Assembly: GCA_033722295.1 (NCBI GenBank)
Contig: JAWVZH010000131.1
Coordinates: forward strand, 1-7,813
Length of the DNA: 7,813 nt
Reading direction: 5' to 3'
From: JAWVZH01 sp033722295
GTDB taxonomy: Bacteria; Bacteroidota; Bacteroidia; Chitinophagales; Saprospiraceae
The notes beneath the pieces were generated by a model. It was given only the letters and a program-made list of their open reading frames with translations, searched no databases and was not told the DNA's origin. The stretch's first letter is position 1. Every line of letters begins with the position of its first letter. Positions 1-5,207 of the stretch are shown piece by piece. The position numbers and the translations under genes were made by a program.

Positions 1-50
1 GGAAGTGCAGCAATGTATGGAGCCAAGTAGTACTAATTACCCAAATGCTT
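1..50 (+). rRNA. 23S ribosomal RNA, 3' end only (5' part outside window)
   Basis: The first 50 bases match the conserved 3' tail of bacterial 23S rRNA. The segment GTGCAGCAATGTATGGAGCC followed by AGTAGTACTAAT corresponds to the E. coli tail AAGCGCAGCGATGCGTTGAGC...GGTACTAAT. The conserved TACTAAT lies at 31-37, and the mature end should fall a little over ten bases later, near 48-52, where a T-rich spacer starts. The gene runs in the same direction as the 5S gene downstream, so this is the distal end of an rRNA operon. The exact mature 3' end cannot be fixed from this window. Confidence 0.9.
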
Positions 51-228
51 CCTTTTTTTTTATTTACCTCGTTTTCGATTTTCTGATAACTCCAGCCTTC
101 TTTTTTTATTTGAACTTATAAGAAATAGACGCCTGCTGATGTGCATGGCGAAAAAGAATTAGGTGGTTTTAGCCCAACCTTCGCCCAAGCTCCGGCCGGC
201 AAAGGAAGGGAAACGCACCAAGAAGAAT
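51..228 (+). other. 23S-5S internal transcribed spacer
   Basis: This is the spacer between 23S and 5S rRNA, at about 178 bp longer than a minimal spacer. Its first half is T-rich: two similar stretches near 47-69 and 95-117 each run CTTC, then a long T tract, then ATTT. I see no tRNA. The second half repeats the start of 5S rRNA (154-173) and then has a self-complementary core. In it CCTTC at 178-182 can pair with GAAGG at 205-209, around the palindrome CCGGCCGG at 192-199. This may be a processing stem for pre-5S RNA, which is inference. Confidence 0.7.
154..173 (+). repeat. Partial duplicate of the 5S rRNA 5' end (copy 1 of a 20-bp direct repeat)
   Basis: Twenty bases here are identical to 223-242, which cover the last bases before 5S rRNA and its first helix strand. 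The offset is 69 bp. The match ends abruptly on both sides (A/G before, C/G after), so only the 5' edge of 5S was copied; the rest of a 5S gene does not follow. It looks like a truncated 5S pseudo-fragment or the relic of a tandem duplication. Confidence 0.75.
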
Positions 229-242
229 TAGGTGGTTTTAGC
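223..242 (+). repeat. Copy 2 of the 20-bp direct repeat, at the true 5S rRNA start
   Basis: This copy is identical to 154-173 and spans the predicted mature 5' end of 5S rRNA. Here the sequence continues into a complete 5S gene, so this is the functional copy. Confidence 0.75.
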
Positions 243-334
243 GAAGGGGTTCCACCTCTTACCATTCCGAACAGAGAAGTTAAGCCCTTCAGCGCCGATG
301 GTACTACGCAAGTGGGAGAGTAGGTCGCCGCCAC
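229..334 (+). rRNA. rrf: 5S ribosomal RNA
   Basis: This is a complete 5S rRNA of about 106 nt, the large-subunit RNA that forms the central protuberance. The conserved core CCGAACAGAGAAGTTAAGCC (268-287) and the segment GCGCCGATGGTACT (292-305) are unmistakable, followed by GTGGGAGAGTAGGTCG. Helix I can form between GGTGGT at 231-236 and GCCGCC at 327-332. Helix II can form between GAAGGG at 243-248 and CCCTTC at 285-290. It lies downstream of 23S in the same orientation and is followed at once by an intrinsic terminator, as expected for the last gene of an rRNA operon. The ends are set by pairing and may be off by one to three bases. Confidence 0.93.
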
Positions 335-337
335 ATT

Positions 338-381
338 ATGAAAGCCTTCAATCTGACGATTGAGGGCTTTCGCTTTTTATA
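338..381 (+). terminator. rRNA operon intrinsic terminator, copy 1
   Basis: A 14-bp stem runs from 340-353 to 358-371, with one G-T wobble (347/364) and loop TGAC. It is followed by GC and five Ts at 374-378, a textbook Rho-independent terminator for the + strand. It starts only a few bases after the 5S 3' end. The whole 44-bp block recurs without a mismatch at 597-640. Confidence 0.92.
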
Positions 382-400
382 CCCAAGGGAAACTAATAAT

Positions 401-417
401 GGCGACCTACTCTGCCA
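401..417 (-). repeat. Inverted fragment of the 5S rRNA 3' end
   Basis: Read on the minus strand, these 17 bases match the 5S segment at 313-329 at 16 of 17 positions. The segment lies just beyond the first terminator, so a transcript reading through could pair this stretch with the 3' part of 5S. It is probably the debris of a rearrangement involving another rRNA operon copy, which is inference. Confidence 0.7.
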
Positions 418-422
418 CCCAC

Positions 423-442
423 CCACGACAGGAGTGTCGTGG
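423..442. repeat. Perfect 8-bp inverted repeat with GGAG loop
   Basis: CCACGACA at 423-430 pairs exactly with TGTCGTGG at 435-442 around a GGAG loop. No T-run follows on either strand, so it is unlikely to be an intrinsic terminator. Confidence 0.75.
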
Positions 443-485
443 CGCTCCCGACGATCGCACCGCTCTGTACGGGACAGGCCCTCAT

Positions 486-506
486 CGTACCGCCCTCGGC
501 GGTACG
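486..506. repeat. Perfect 9-bp inverted repeat with 3-nt loop
   Basis: CGTACCGCC at 486-494 pairs exactly with GGCGGTACG at 498-506 around CTC. The flanks are TCAT before and GTCATCCTGAGG after. No T-run follows, so this is more like a repetitive palindromic element than a terminator. Confidence 0.75.
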
Positions 507-569
507 GTCATCCTGAGGCTGACTGTATTCGGTTGAGCCGCCATTTTATCGTAGCATAGCGAAGATGCT

Positions 570-594
570 CGACAATGGCCTAAGGGCATTGTCG
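570..594. repeat. Inverted repeat just before the second terminator
   Basis: CGACAATG at 570-577 pairs with CATTGTCG at 587-594. The stem can extend inward by CC/GG (579-580 with 584-585) past one mismatch, leaving a TAA loop. It ends three bases before the second terminator copy. A smaller stem, AGCAT/ATGCT (553-557 with 565-569), lies just upstream. Confidence 0.7.
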
Positions 595-596
595 GC

Positions 597-640
597 ATGA
601 AAGCCTTCAATCTGACGATTGAGGGCTTTCGCTTTTTATA
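597..640 (+). terminator. rRNA operon intrinsic terminator, copy 2 (exact duplicate)
   Basis: This is an exact 44-bp copy of 338-381, with the same 14-bp stem (599-612 with 617-630), the TGAC loop and the five-T tail at 633-637. It lies 259 bp downstream of the first copy in the same orientation. It would act as a backup terminator and block rRNA transcription from entering the convergent gene at 859-4194. Confidence 0.88.
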
Positions 641-673
641 GCATCCGGTAAAAATATATAAGCGTCCGTATAA

Positions 674-696
674 AGTCCCGTGGGGACGCCTCAAAG
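674..696 (-). repeat. GTCCC-N3-GGGAC palindromic repeat, copy A
   Basis: This 23-bp block matches 725-747 closely: both read AGTCCC, three variable bases, GGGACG, two variable bases, then CTCAAAG, allowing small shifts. The core palindrome is GTCCC (675-679) with GGGAC (683-687). An alternative stem joins GCGTCC at 662-667 to GGACGC at 684-689. On the minus strand that stem is followed by TTATATATTTTT (661 down to about 650), so it could help terminate the lipoprotein transcript. Confidence 0.6.
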
Positions 697-724
697 CTAA
701 AAAGAAAGCGTAGTGCCAAAAATG

Positions 725-747
725 AGTCCCATCGGGACGACTCAAAG
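725..747 (-). terminator. GTCCC-N3-GGGAC repeat, copy B; likely terminator of the minus-strand gene
   Basis: This is the second palindromic block, 51 bp from copy A. Read on the minus strand it gives GTCCC-GAT-GGGAC, then TCATTTTT (725 down to about 718), a short hairpin followed by a T-run. It lies about 110 bp past the stop codon of the 1111-residue gene and is the best nearby candidate for its transcription end. The stem is only 5 bp, so termination is plausible but not certain. Confidence 0.45.
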
Positions 748-858
748 ATCAATCAGGAAGAAACTTCAATCTGTAGTTTCACATCTACACAACAGCAATC
801 GCCCACGGATTTCCTAACACCATCTACTGATTCCTGCCCCTGCCTACTGCAAACTGTT

Positions 859-3800
859 TCAGCTTTCTTCCTGGAAAGACTTTGTTTTCTTGTATAACCT
901 GACCTTGTCGTTATTCACAGCGATGAGTATATATTCGTCACCCGACCTGGTCTTAAGTGTGCGAATGGCGCGCACATCTCCCGATCCGTCAAGTCCGTAA
1001 TCACTCATCATGGATACGCGTAGCTCATCGCCTGCAGGATCAAGGATCGAGCCGTAACTGGCATCACTTCGAGTTGTTTCTACCTCCCTGTTGTAATAAT
1101 TACCTACAACAGCCAGCTCTTTCGAGCCATCTCCATCCACTTCGATCTCGACAATGTCAAAGATGGGGGAGATCTGCACCGCATTGGGCAATGGCATGAT
1201 ATTCACCTGACCAGAACCTGAAGGCGATACGATCACCGATTCAAACATGTACGCCTCGTGAAGGATACTCGTTGAATCTATCCGTTCTCCCAAGATATTT
1301 TCAAATGTAGTCCTTGCGAAAGTATCGTAATTCTTGAACTCCTTCTTTATAAAAGGCATTTGCTCAGATGAACACTGACGCCCTCTGACAGGATAGTAAT
1401 TGCCGTCATTGAAGACCTGCCCCAGATACACATCGTTCGTTCCGTTGTCATCAAAATCGTCGACATAGACCTTGAAGGGTTTGTCCTTGGAGGCCTTGTA
1501 TTTAATATTGAGACCCAGATTGCCTAATACGAATTCCTCCCGGCCATCGGCATCGACATCTACTGGCGAGATCCGGTTCCACCATCCGCTGGTCTTGTCC
1601 AGTCCCATTTCCTCCGACCTTTCAGTCCATTCTCCACCTTCGTATGAAAAGACACGTATGGGCATCCACTCGCCTACCATGACAAGCTCCTTCTCACTAC
1701 GTCCATCGAAATTCACCCAGGCCGCATCGGTCACCATACCTATATTGCTCGAATCCTTTAATAACTCGCTAGTGACATCCGTAAATTTCAGGTCTCCGTC
1801 ATTGCGGAACAAATAACTCGAGGCAGGGAAGCCGTATCTTCCCGGTACTTGACGTCCACCAATGAAAAGATCCTCATCACCGTCTTCATCATAATCAAAT
1901 GAGGCTATCGGTCCAGAACTTTCGTAATAAGCAGGGAATCCACCGAACTTTCGGAATCCTCCGTTGCCGTCATTGATATACAGACGATCCTGGTAGAGTT
2001 CGGAGCCGATCTTGAATTGATTTCCCCCGCTCGTGACCATCAGATCGAGATCACCGTCCTGATCGGCATCAAAGAAATGCGCACCACCATCTTCATAAGC
2101 TTTATCTGCACACCAGGGACCTGGCTTTTGTACATGACTTTGTGAGCCATTGTCGAAGAGCCATAACTGGCCGCATTGCCCGGCAGAACCACCAATATAG
2201 AAGTCATCCGATCCATCATTATTCACATCAGCAACCGCCACAAATGGGCCAAGTGTAGACATTTTATGAGGTATCAAGACCTCCTCTGCATAATCGTCAT
2301 ATTCATCTTCTTTGTGCTGTATGTCCGCTTCGGTAACAGGTTCAAAAAGTTTATGGCCGGAATCCTTGTAAGACCACTTTTCATTGGAGCGATCAGCAAA
2401 ATTGAATGATACGGTCTGATCGACTTCCGTTTTGCCGCGTCTCGAGATCTTTGTATCCGGCCAGATCACGATGATGGAATCCACGTGTTCATGACGACCC
2501 ACACCACAGGCTACAATACTTTGGCAGGTCGACATATAGCCTCGGAAGGGCGTCATTTCATTCACGTAGACATGGTCGCCGTAGTAGATCCTGATCTTGG
2601 AGCCGATGCCTTCCGGATTGCCGGCACCACCATCGAGTACCACATTGATGTAGTGGTTCAGACTGCGATTGGCGGAGTGATTCTCATAGATATCGGCTTC
2701 AGAATTAAGATTGTTGAGCACGAGGTCAAGGTCCCCATCGTTATCAAGATCAGCATAAGCCGCACCTTGTGTCCAGGATGGCTCATGAAACCCCCATTCC
2801 TCTTCCATGTGCTTGAATGTCATGTCTCCCTGATTCTTGAAAAGACTGTTGAGAATCTTGACAGAAGGGGTTTTATCCGCTATTTCCAGGACTTCGGCAG
2901 GGGTCAGCGACCGGCCTGTGGCCTGAAGTTCCTTGACGATCTCCTCTTTTTTCTTATTGTAATCCTTGTTTCTGATCTCCTTCAGTATACCATTGGTCAC
3001 CATAAGATCATCCCATCCATCCAGGTTGAAATCGACGAACAGCGGAGCCCAACTCCAGTCCGTACTGCTGATGCCTCCCATTTGCGCGATCTCACTGAAA
3101 GTACCGTCACCATTGTTGAGCTGCATCGTGTTATACATGTACTGGTGATGGAAGCCTGCCTCAGCCAGTGACCAGAATTTCTCTGGATTCATTCCGCTCA
3201 TATTGGTTTTCTGCCGGTAATTGTCTTCTGCTGACATGTCCACAGTGTAAAGATCAAGTATTCCATCGCGATTGATATCGGCAATGTCACTGCCCATGGA
3301 AAAATTACTGATGTGCTGCATCGCATCATGGATCTCATTGGTGAAAGTACCGTCACCATTATTTTTCCAAAGGAAGTCGGGTTCTTCATAGTCGCTGGCG
3401 ACATAGATGTCCACCCAACCATCTTTGTTATAATCAAAAGCTGCGGTAGACAGGGTATAATTGAAGTTTGTGATGCCTGCCGCGCCCGTTACATTAGTAA
3501 AACGCCGTCCATCTTTGCGGTACAACCTGTCTGTAAATCCGGGGTACCTCTTATTGCCCATTTTATCTTTAATGACGATCTCGCTGGGAGGCTGGTTAGC
3601 GACGTATACATCGAGGTCACCATCCCGGTCATAATCCATGAAGTTGGCCATAATGCCGTAACCGGGATCTGCAAGGCCCCATTCATCGGCTTTTTCGATA
3701 AAAGTATTATCTCCCTGGTTGATGTACAGGTGGTTCTTTCTTTTTTCGGTATCCCGGAAGATAAATTTACATACATAGATATCGTCGTATCCGTCCTCAT

Positions 3801-4194
3801 TGACATCGGCGATCGCAACGCCCGTAGACCATGTACCATCATCAACTATGTTGGCGGATTCGGTGATGTCTTCGAATTCAAGATTGCCCTTGTTCAGATA
3901 AAGCCTGTCTCCGACCATACTGCCTCCGAAATAGATATCCAGCAAGCCGTCGTTATTAACATCAAGGATACCCACCCCTGAACCCAGGAACAGGTTGTCA
4001 AAAGTGATCGTATTGAAGAATTCATTAGTGGTCAGATGATTATCAAAGTCGATATTCGTCTTTGAAGAAGGTAATTTATGAAGGATCTGATAGTCATCAG
4101 TTCGTTCGGCTTGTTCAGAATCGGTTCCACAAGACACCATTGCAAGCCCAATCACAAATACAGTAAACAGCTTCGAAATATACATTTTGCGCAT
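859..4194 (-). CDS. ASPIC/UnbV-domain FG-GAP (VCBS) repeat lipoprotein, CRTAC1-like
   Basis: This 1111-residue protein is probably an outer-membrane or surface lipoprotein. A hydrophobic signal peptide (about residues 8-21) ends at a lipobox-like AMVSC with Cys22, followed by an acid-rich linker (GTDSEQAERTDD). Thirteen Asp-rich calcium-loop motifs (DxDxDGxxD type) start near residues 78, 130, 187, 254, 306, 388, 482, 656, 709, 767, 879, 913 and 1018. The first seven could form one seven-bladed beta-propeller. An ASPIC/UnbV domain occupies about 513-598 (GIGSKIRIYYG, the RGYMS segment, VGRHEHVDSIIVIWPD). A second, less regular propeller follows. A charged helical insert at about 403-440 interrupts the first propeller. 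Such proteins are common in Bacteroidota, but their substrates are mostly unknown; binding of glycans or protein at the surface is inference. Met1 is preferred over Met4 because AAAGGAAG at 4203-4210 is well spaced. No SusC/SusD gene is visible beside it. Confidence 0.9.
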   Translation of the reverse strand: MRKMYISKLFTVFVIGLAMVSCGTDSEQAERTDDYQILHKLPSSKTNIDFDNHLTTNEFFNTITFDNLFLGSGVGILDVNNDGLLDIYFGGSMVGDRLYLNKGNLEFEDITESANIVDDGTWSTGVAIADVNEDGYDDIYVCKFIFRDTEKRKNHLYINQGDNTFIEKADEWGLADPGYGIMANFMDYDRDGDLDVYVANQPPSEIVIKDKMGNKRYPGFTDRLYRKDGRRFTNVTGAAGITNFNYTLSTAAFDYNKDGWVDIYVASDYEEPDFLWKNNGDGTFTNEIHDAMQHISNFSMGSDIADINRDGILDLYTVDMSAEDNYRQKTNMSGMNPEKFWSLAEAGFHHQYMYNTMQLNNGDGTFSEIAQMGGISSTDWSWAPLFVDFNLDGWDDLMVTNGILKEIRNKDYNKKKEEIVKELQATGRSLTPAEVLEIADKTPSVKILNSLFKNQGDMTFKHMEEEWGFHEPSWTQGAAYADLDNDGDLDLVLNNLNSEADIYENHSANRSLNHYINVVLDGGAGNPEGIGSKIRIYYGDHVYVNEMTPFRGYMSTCQSIVACGVGRHEHVDSIIVIWPDTKISRRGKTEVDQTVSFNFADRSNEKWSYKDSGHKLFEPVTEADIQHKEDEYDDYAEEVLIPHKMSTLGPFVAVADVNNDGSDDFYIGGSAGQCGQLWLFDNGSQSHVQKPGPWCADKAYEDGGAHFFDADQDGDLDLMVTSGGNQFKIGSELYQDRLYINDGNGGFRKFGGFPAYYESSGPIASFDYDEDGDEDLFIGGRQVPGRYGFPASSYLFRNDGDLKFTDVTSELLKDSSNIGMVTDAAWVNFDGRSEKELVMVGEWMPIRVFSYEGGEWTERSEEMGLDKTSGWWNRISPVDVDADGREEFVLGNLGLNIKYKASKDKPFKVYVDDFDDNGTNDVYLGQVFNDGNYYPVRGRQCSSEQMPFIKKEFKNYDTFARTTFENILGERIDSTSILHEAYMFESVIVSPSGSGQVNIMPLPNAVQISPIFDIVEIEVDGDGSKELAVVGNYYNREVETTRSDASYGSILDPAGDELRVSMMSDYGLDGSGDVRAIRTLKTRSGDEYILIAVNNDKVRLYKKTKSFQEES

Positions 4195-4202
4195 AGTAGA
4201 TC

Positions 4203-4210
4203 TTCCTTTC
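4203..4210 (-). promoter_or_regulatory. Shine-Dalgarno-like site of the lipoprotein gene
   Basis: The minus strand reads AAAGGAAG, with 8 nt to the ATG at 4194. It favours that ATG over the in-frame ATG three codons later. It is notable because the other complete genes in this window have no comparable site. Confidence 0.55.
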
Positions 4211-4223
4211 TTAAGTTCCGCGC

Positions 4224-4231
4224 CAAAATTA
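4224..4231 (-). promoter_or_regulatory. Possible -7 box of the lipoprotein gene
   Basis: The minus strand reads TAATTTTG, an exact match to the Bacteroidota -7 consensus TAnnTTTG, placed 29 bp upstream of the start codon. A TATAAT-like string lies just upstream of it. I do not see a convincing -33 TTG at the expected distance, so the assignment is tentative. Confidence 0.4.
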
Positions 4232-4321
4232 GCGATTATACACTAAGATTTCTCATGGTCTCCATATAAAAGTATGATTATCAGGTGCTTTTCGGTAGGT
4301 GTCGGCCATTCCGATAAGACG

Positions 4322-4329
4322 TATATTTG
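4322..4329 (+). promoter_or_regulatory. Possible -7 box directly in front of the small membrane protein gene
   Basis: TATATTTG matches TAnnTTTG exactly and ends 6 bp before the ATG at 4336. Transcription would then begin at or next to the start codon, giving a leaderless or nearly leaderless mRNA. A clear -33 element is missing. Confidence 0.4.
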
Positions 4330-4335
4330 CCGCTC

Positions 4336-4806
4336 ATGAACGAACTACAGAGATGGCGGGTATATTTTGAAGTGAGCTGGTGGGCCTTTACCATCATTGT
4401 GGTTTCCGCCATACTTTTGCCTATCCTCATAAAAATTCCCGATTACCCATTTTTAGTGGGAAATATTCTTTTCATAGTGGTCTTTCTGACCTTTTACAGG
4501 TGGATCTTCCTTCTCAAGTATTCCTGGTTTGCCAAGAATAAATGGATCAAATTGATCATCATGTTCCTGGCGCTTCCCGTCATCATCGTCCTGCTCGAAT
4601 ATTTTACTGATTTTCAGAGATATGTAGATGATTATGGCCTGCAAAACTTCATGAGTCATCTGTCTTACAAGGAATATCGTCCACTTGCTGCCTTCATCAG
4701 GTTTGAGATGATCTTTTTCGGGGTAGGCAGCATTATCGCCACGATCATGCTGGCCTTCAGGATGATTATCTCTATATGGAGGTACAGAAACAGAGGCAAG
4801 GTATGA
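4336..4806 (+). CDS. Small polytopic membrane protein, function unknown
   Basis: I do not recognise the family. The 156-residue product has four hydrophobic stretches that could span the inner membrane, near residues 13-32, 37-58, 69-87 and 119-143. A polar, Tyr-rich segment (YVDDYGLQNFMSHLSYKEYRP) separates the third and fourth. The tail WRYRNRGKV is basic and, by the positive-inside rule, cytoplasmic. I chose ATG 4336 over an in-frame TTG at 4327 because that TTG is part of the TATATTTG promoter-like box. The gene is divergent from the lipoprotein gene (141 bp between starts) and is followed after 52 bp by the AhpD-like gene on the same strand. The two may be cotranscribed, but their functional link is unproven. 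Confidence 0.75.
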   Translation: MNELQRWRVYFEVSWWAFTIIVVSAILLPILIKIPDYPFLVGNILFIVVFLTFYRWIFLLKYSWFAKNKWIKLIIMFLALPVIIVLLEYFTDFQRYVDDYGLQNFMSHLSYKEYRPLAAFIRFEMIFFGVGSIIATIMLAFRMIISIWRYRNRGKV

Positions 4807-4824
4807 TCAATGCGAGGGATGAAA

Positions 4825-4851
4825 TTTTGTTATTACTTCAATAATTATAAT
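4825..4851 (+). promoter_or_regulatory. Weak promoter candidate for the AhpD-like gene
   Basis: The 52-bp gap between the two plus-strand genes is AT-rich. It carries TTTTG at 4825-4829 and TATAAT at 4846-4851, separated by 16 bp and ending 7 bp before the ATG at 4859. It does not fit TAnnTTTG well, so the gene may instead be read from the upstream promoter. Confidence 0.25.
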
Positions 4852-4858
4852 TAGTACC

Positions 4859-5197
4859 ATGAGTCTTGTAAAAGAGTTTAACGAGTATCGGCAGAAGATG
4901 AACGACGTCATCCTGAGCAAGGACAACAAGGTGCTCAAGAGGTTCTTCAGCCTGGATCACCAGGCTTACGCCGACGGTGCGATAGATGCACGCACAAAGG
5001 AAATGCTGGGCCTGGTGGCCTCCATGGTCCTGCGCTGTGATGATTGTATCAAGTATCACCTGGGCAAGTGCCACGAATTAGGTGTGAACACAGAAGAGAT
5101 TTATGAAATATTCAGCGTGGCCAACCTGGTTGGAGGTTCAATCGTGGTTCCTCATACCCGCAGGGCGGCAGAATTCTGGGAGGAACTGATAGTATAG
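4859..5197 (+). CDS. AhpD-like / carboxymuconolactone decarboxylase (CMD) family protein
   Basis: This 112-residue single-domain protein belongs to the AhpD/CMD superfamily, whose members are small all-helical cytoplasmic proteins that usually form oligomers. The redox signature E-x11-C-x2-C-x3-H is complete: Glu48, Cys60, Cys63 and His67, within RCDDCIKYHL. In AhpD-type proteins this cysteine pair performs thiol-disulfide exchange, supporting peroxidase-type activity. True gamma-carboxymuconolactone decarboxylases lack it, so a redox role is more likely than aromatic degradation, and no aromatic-degradation genes are nearby. The length and the ending AANLVGG-like segment (VANLVGGSIVVPHTRRA) fit the family. 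There is no Shine-Dalgarno site. The stop codon lies 10 nt from the stop of the convergent gene. The natural partner, a peroxiredoxin or other, is not in the window. Confidence 0.9.
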   Translation: MSLVKEFNEYRQKMNDVILSKDNKVLKRFFSLDHQAYADGAIDARTKEMLGLVASMVLRCDDCIKYHLGKCHELGVNTEEIYEIFSVANLVGGSIVVPHTRRAAEFWEELIV

Positions 5198-5207
5198 TAG
5201 TCCCATT

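Larger units (their letters stand above)
382..596. other. Hairpin-rich non-coding insert between the two terminators
   Basis: I find no credible gene in these 215 bp. The stretch holds an inverted fragment of the 5S 3' end (401-417) and at least three strong hairpins (423-442, 486-506, 570-594), described separately. It is GC-richer than the spacer before it. Its position between two identical terminators suggests an inserted or rearranged segment, possibly a REP/MITE-like element. No terminal inverted repeats or target-site duplications are obvious, apart from the duplicated terminator itself. Confidence 0.55.
641..858. other. Non-coding region between the rRNA operon and a convergent gene
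   Basis: I see no gene in these 218 bp. They contain two related palindromic repeats (674-696 and 725-747), which may terminate the minus-strand gene. A 6-bp stem, GAAACT/AGTTTC (760-765 with 775-780), is also present. The remainder (about 781-858) shows no recognisable structure. Confidence 0.6.

Noticed and set aside
51..228. Possible tRNA in the 23S-5S spacer
   Set aside because: No T-loop GTTCRA motif, acceptor stem or anticodon arm can be assembled.
141..323. Short plus-strand open frame across the spacer and 5S rRNA
   Set aside because: It overlaps the 5S gene almost fully and its repeated peptide (ELGGFS) comes from the 20-bp rRNA direct repeat.
482..745. Minus-strand open frame of 87 codons after the rRNA operon
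   Set aside because: It crosses the second terminator, two hairpins and both palindromic repeats, and its product has no protein-like pattern.
150..750. CRISPR array suggested by several short repeats
   Set aside because: The repeats differ from one another, occur only twice each and are not evenly spaced by unique spacers; no cas gene is present.
764..773. CTTCAATCTG also present in the rRNA terminator stem (346-355 and the second copy)
   Set aside because: Only 10 bp match and the flanks differ, so it is too short to claim a third terminator remnant.
2485..3171. Open frame of 228 codons on the plus strand, opposite the lipoprotein gene
   Set aside because: It is antisense to a clear gene rich in Asp codons (GAT/GAC), which read as Ile and Val on the other strand and rarely give stops. 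The translation is a run of I/V/H with no recognisable domain.
3313..3981. Second long plus-strand open frame (222 codons) opposite the lipoprotein gene
   Set aside because: The explanation is the same: a mirror of the repeated DxDxDG-coding segments, without a promoter, start signal or domain.
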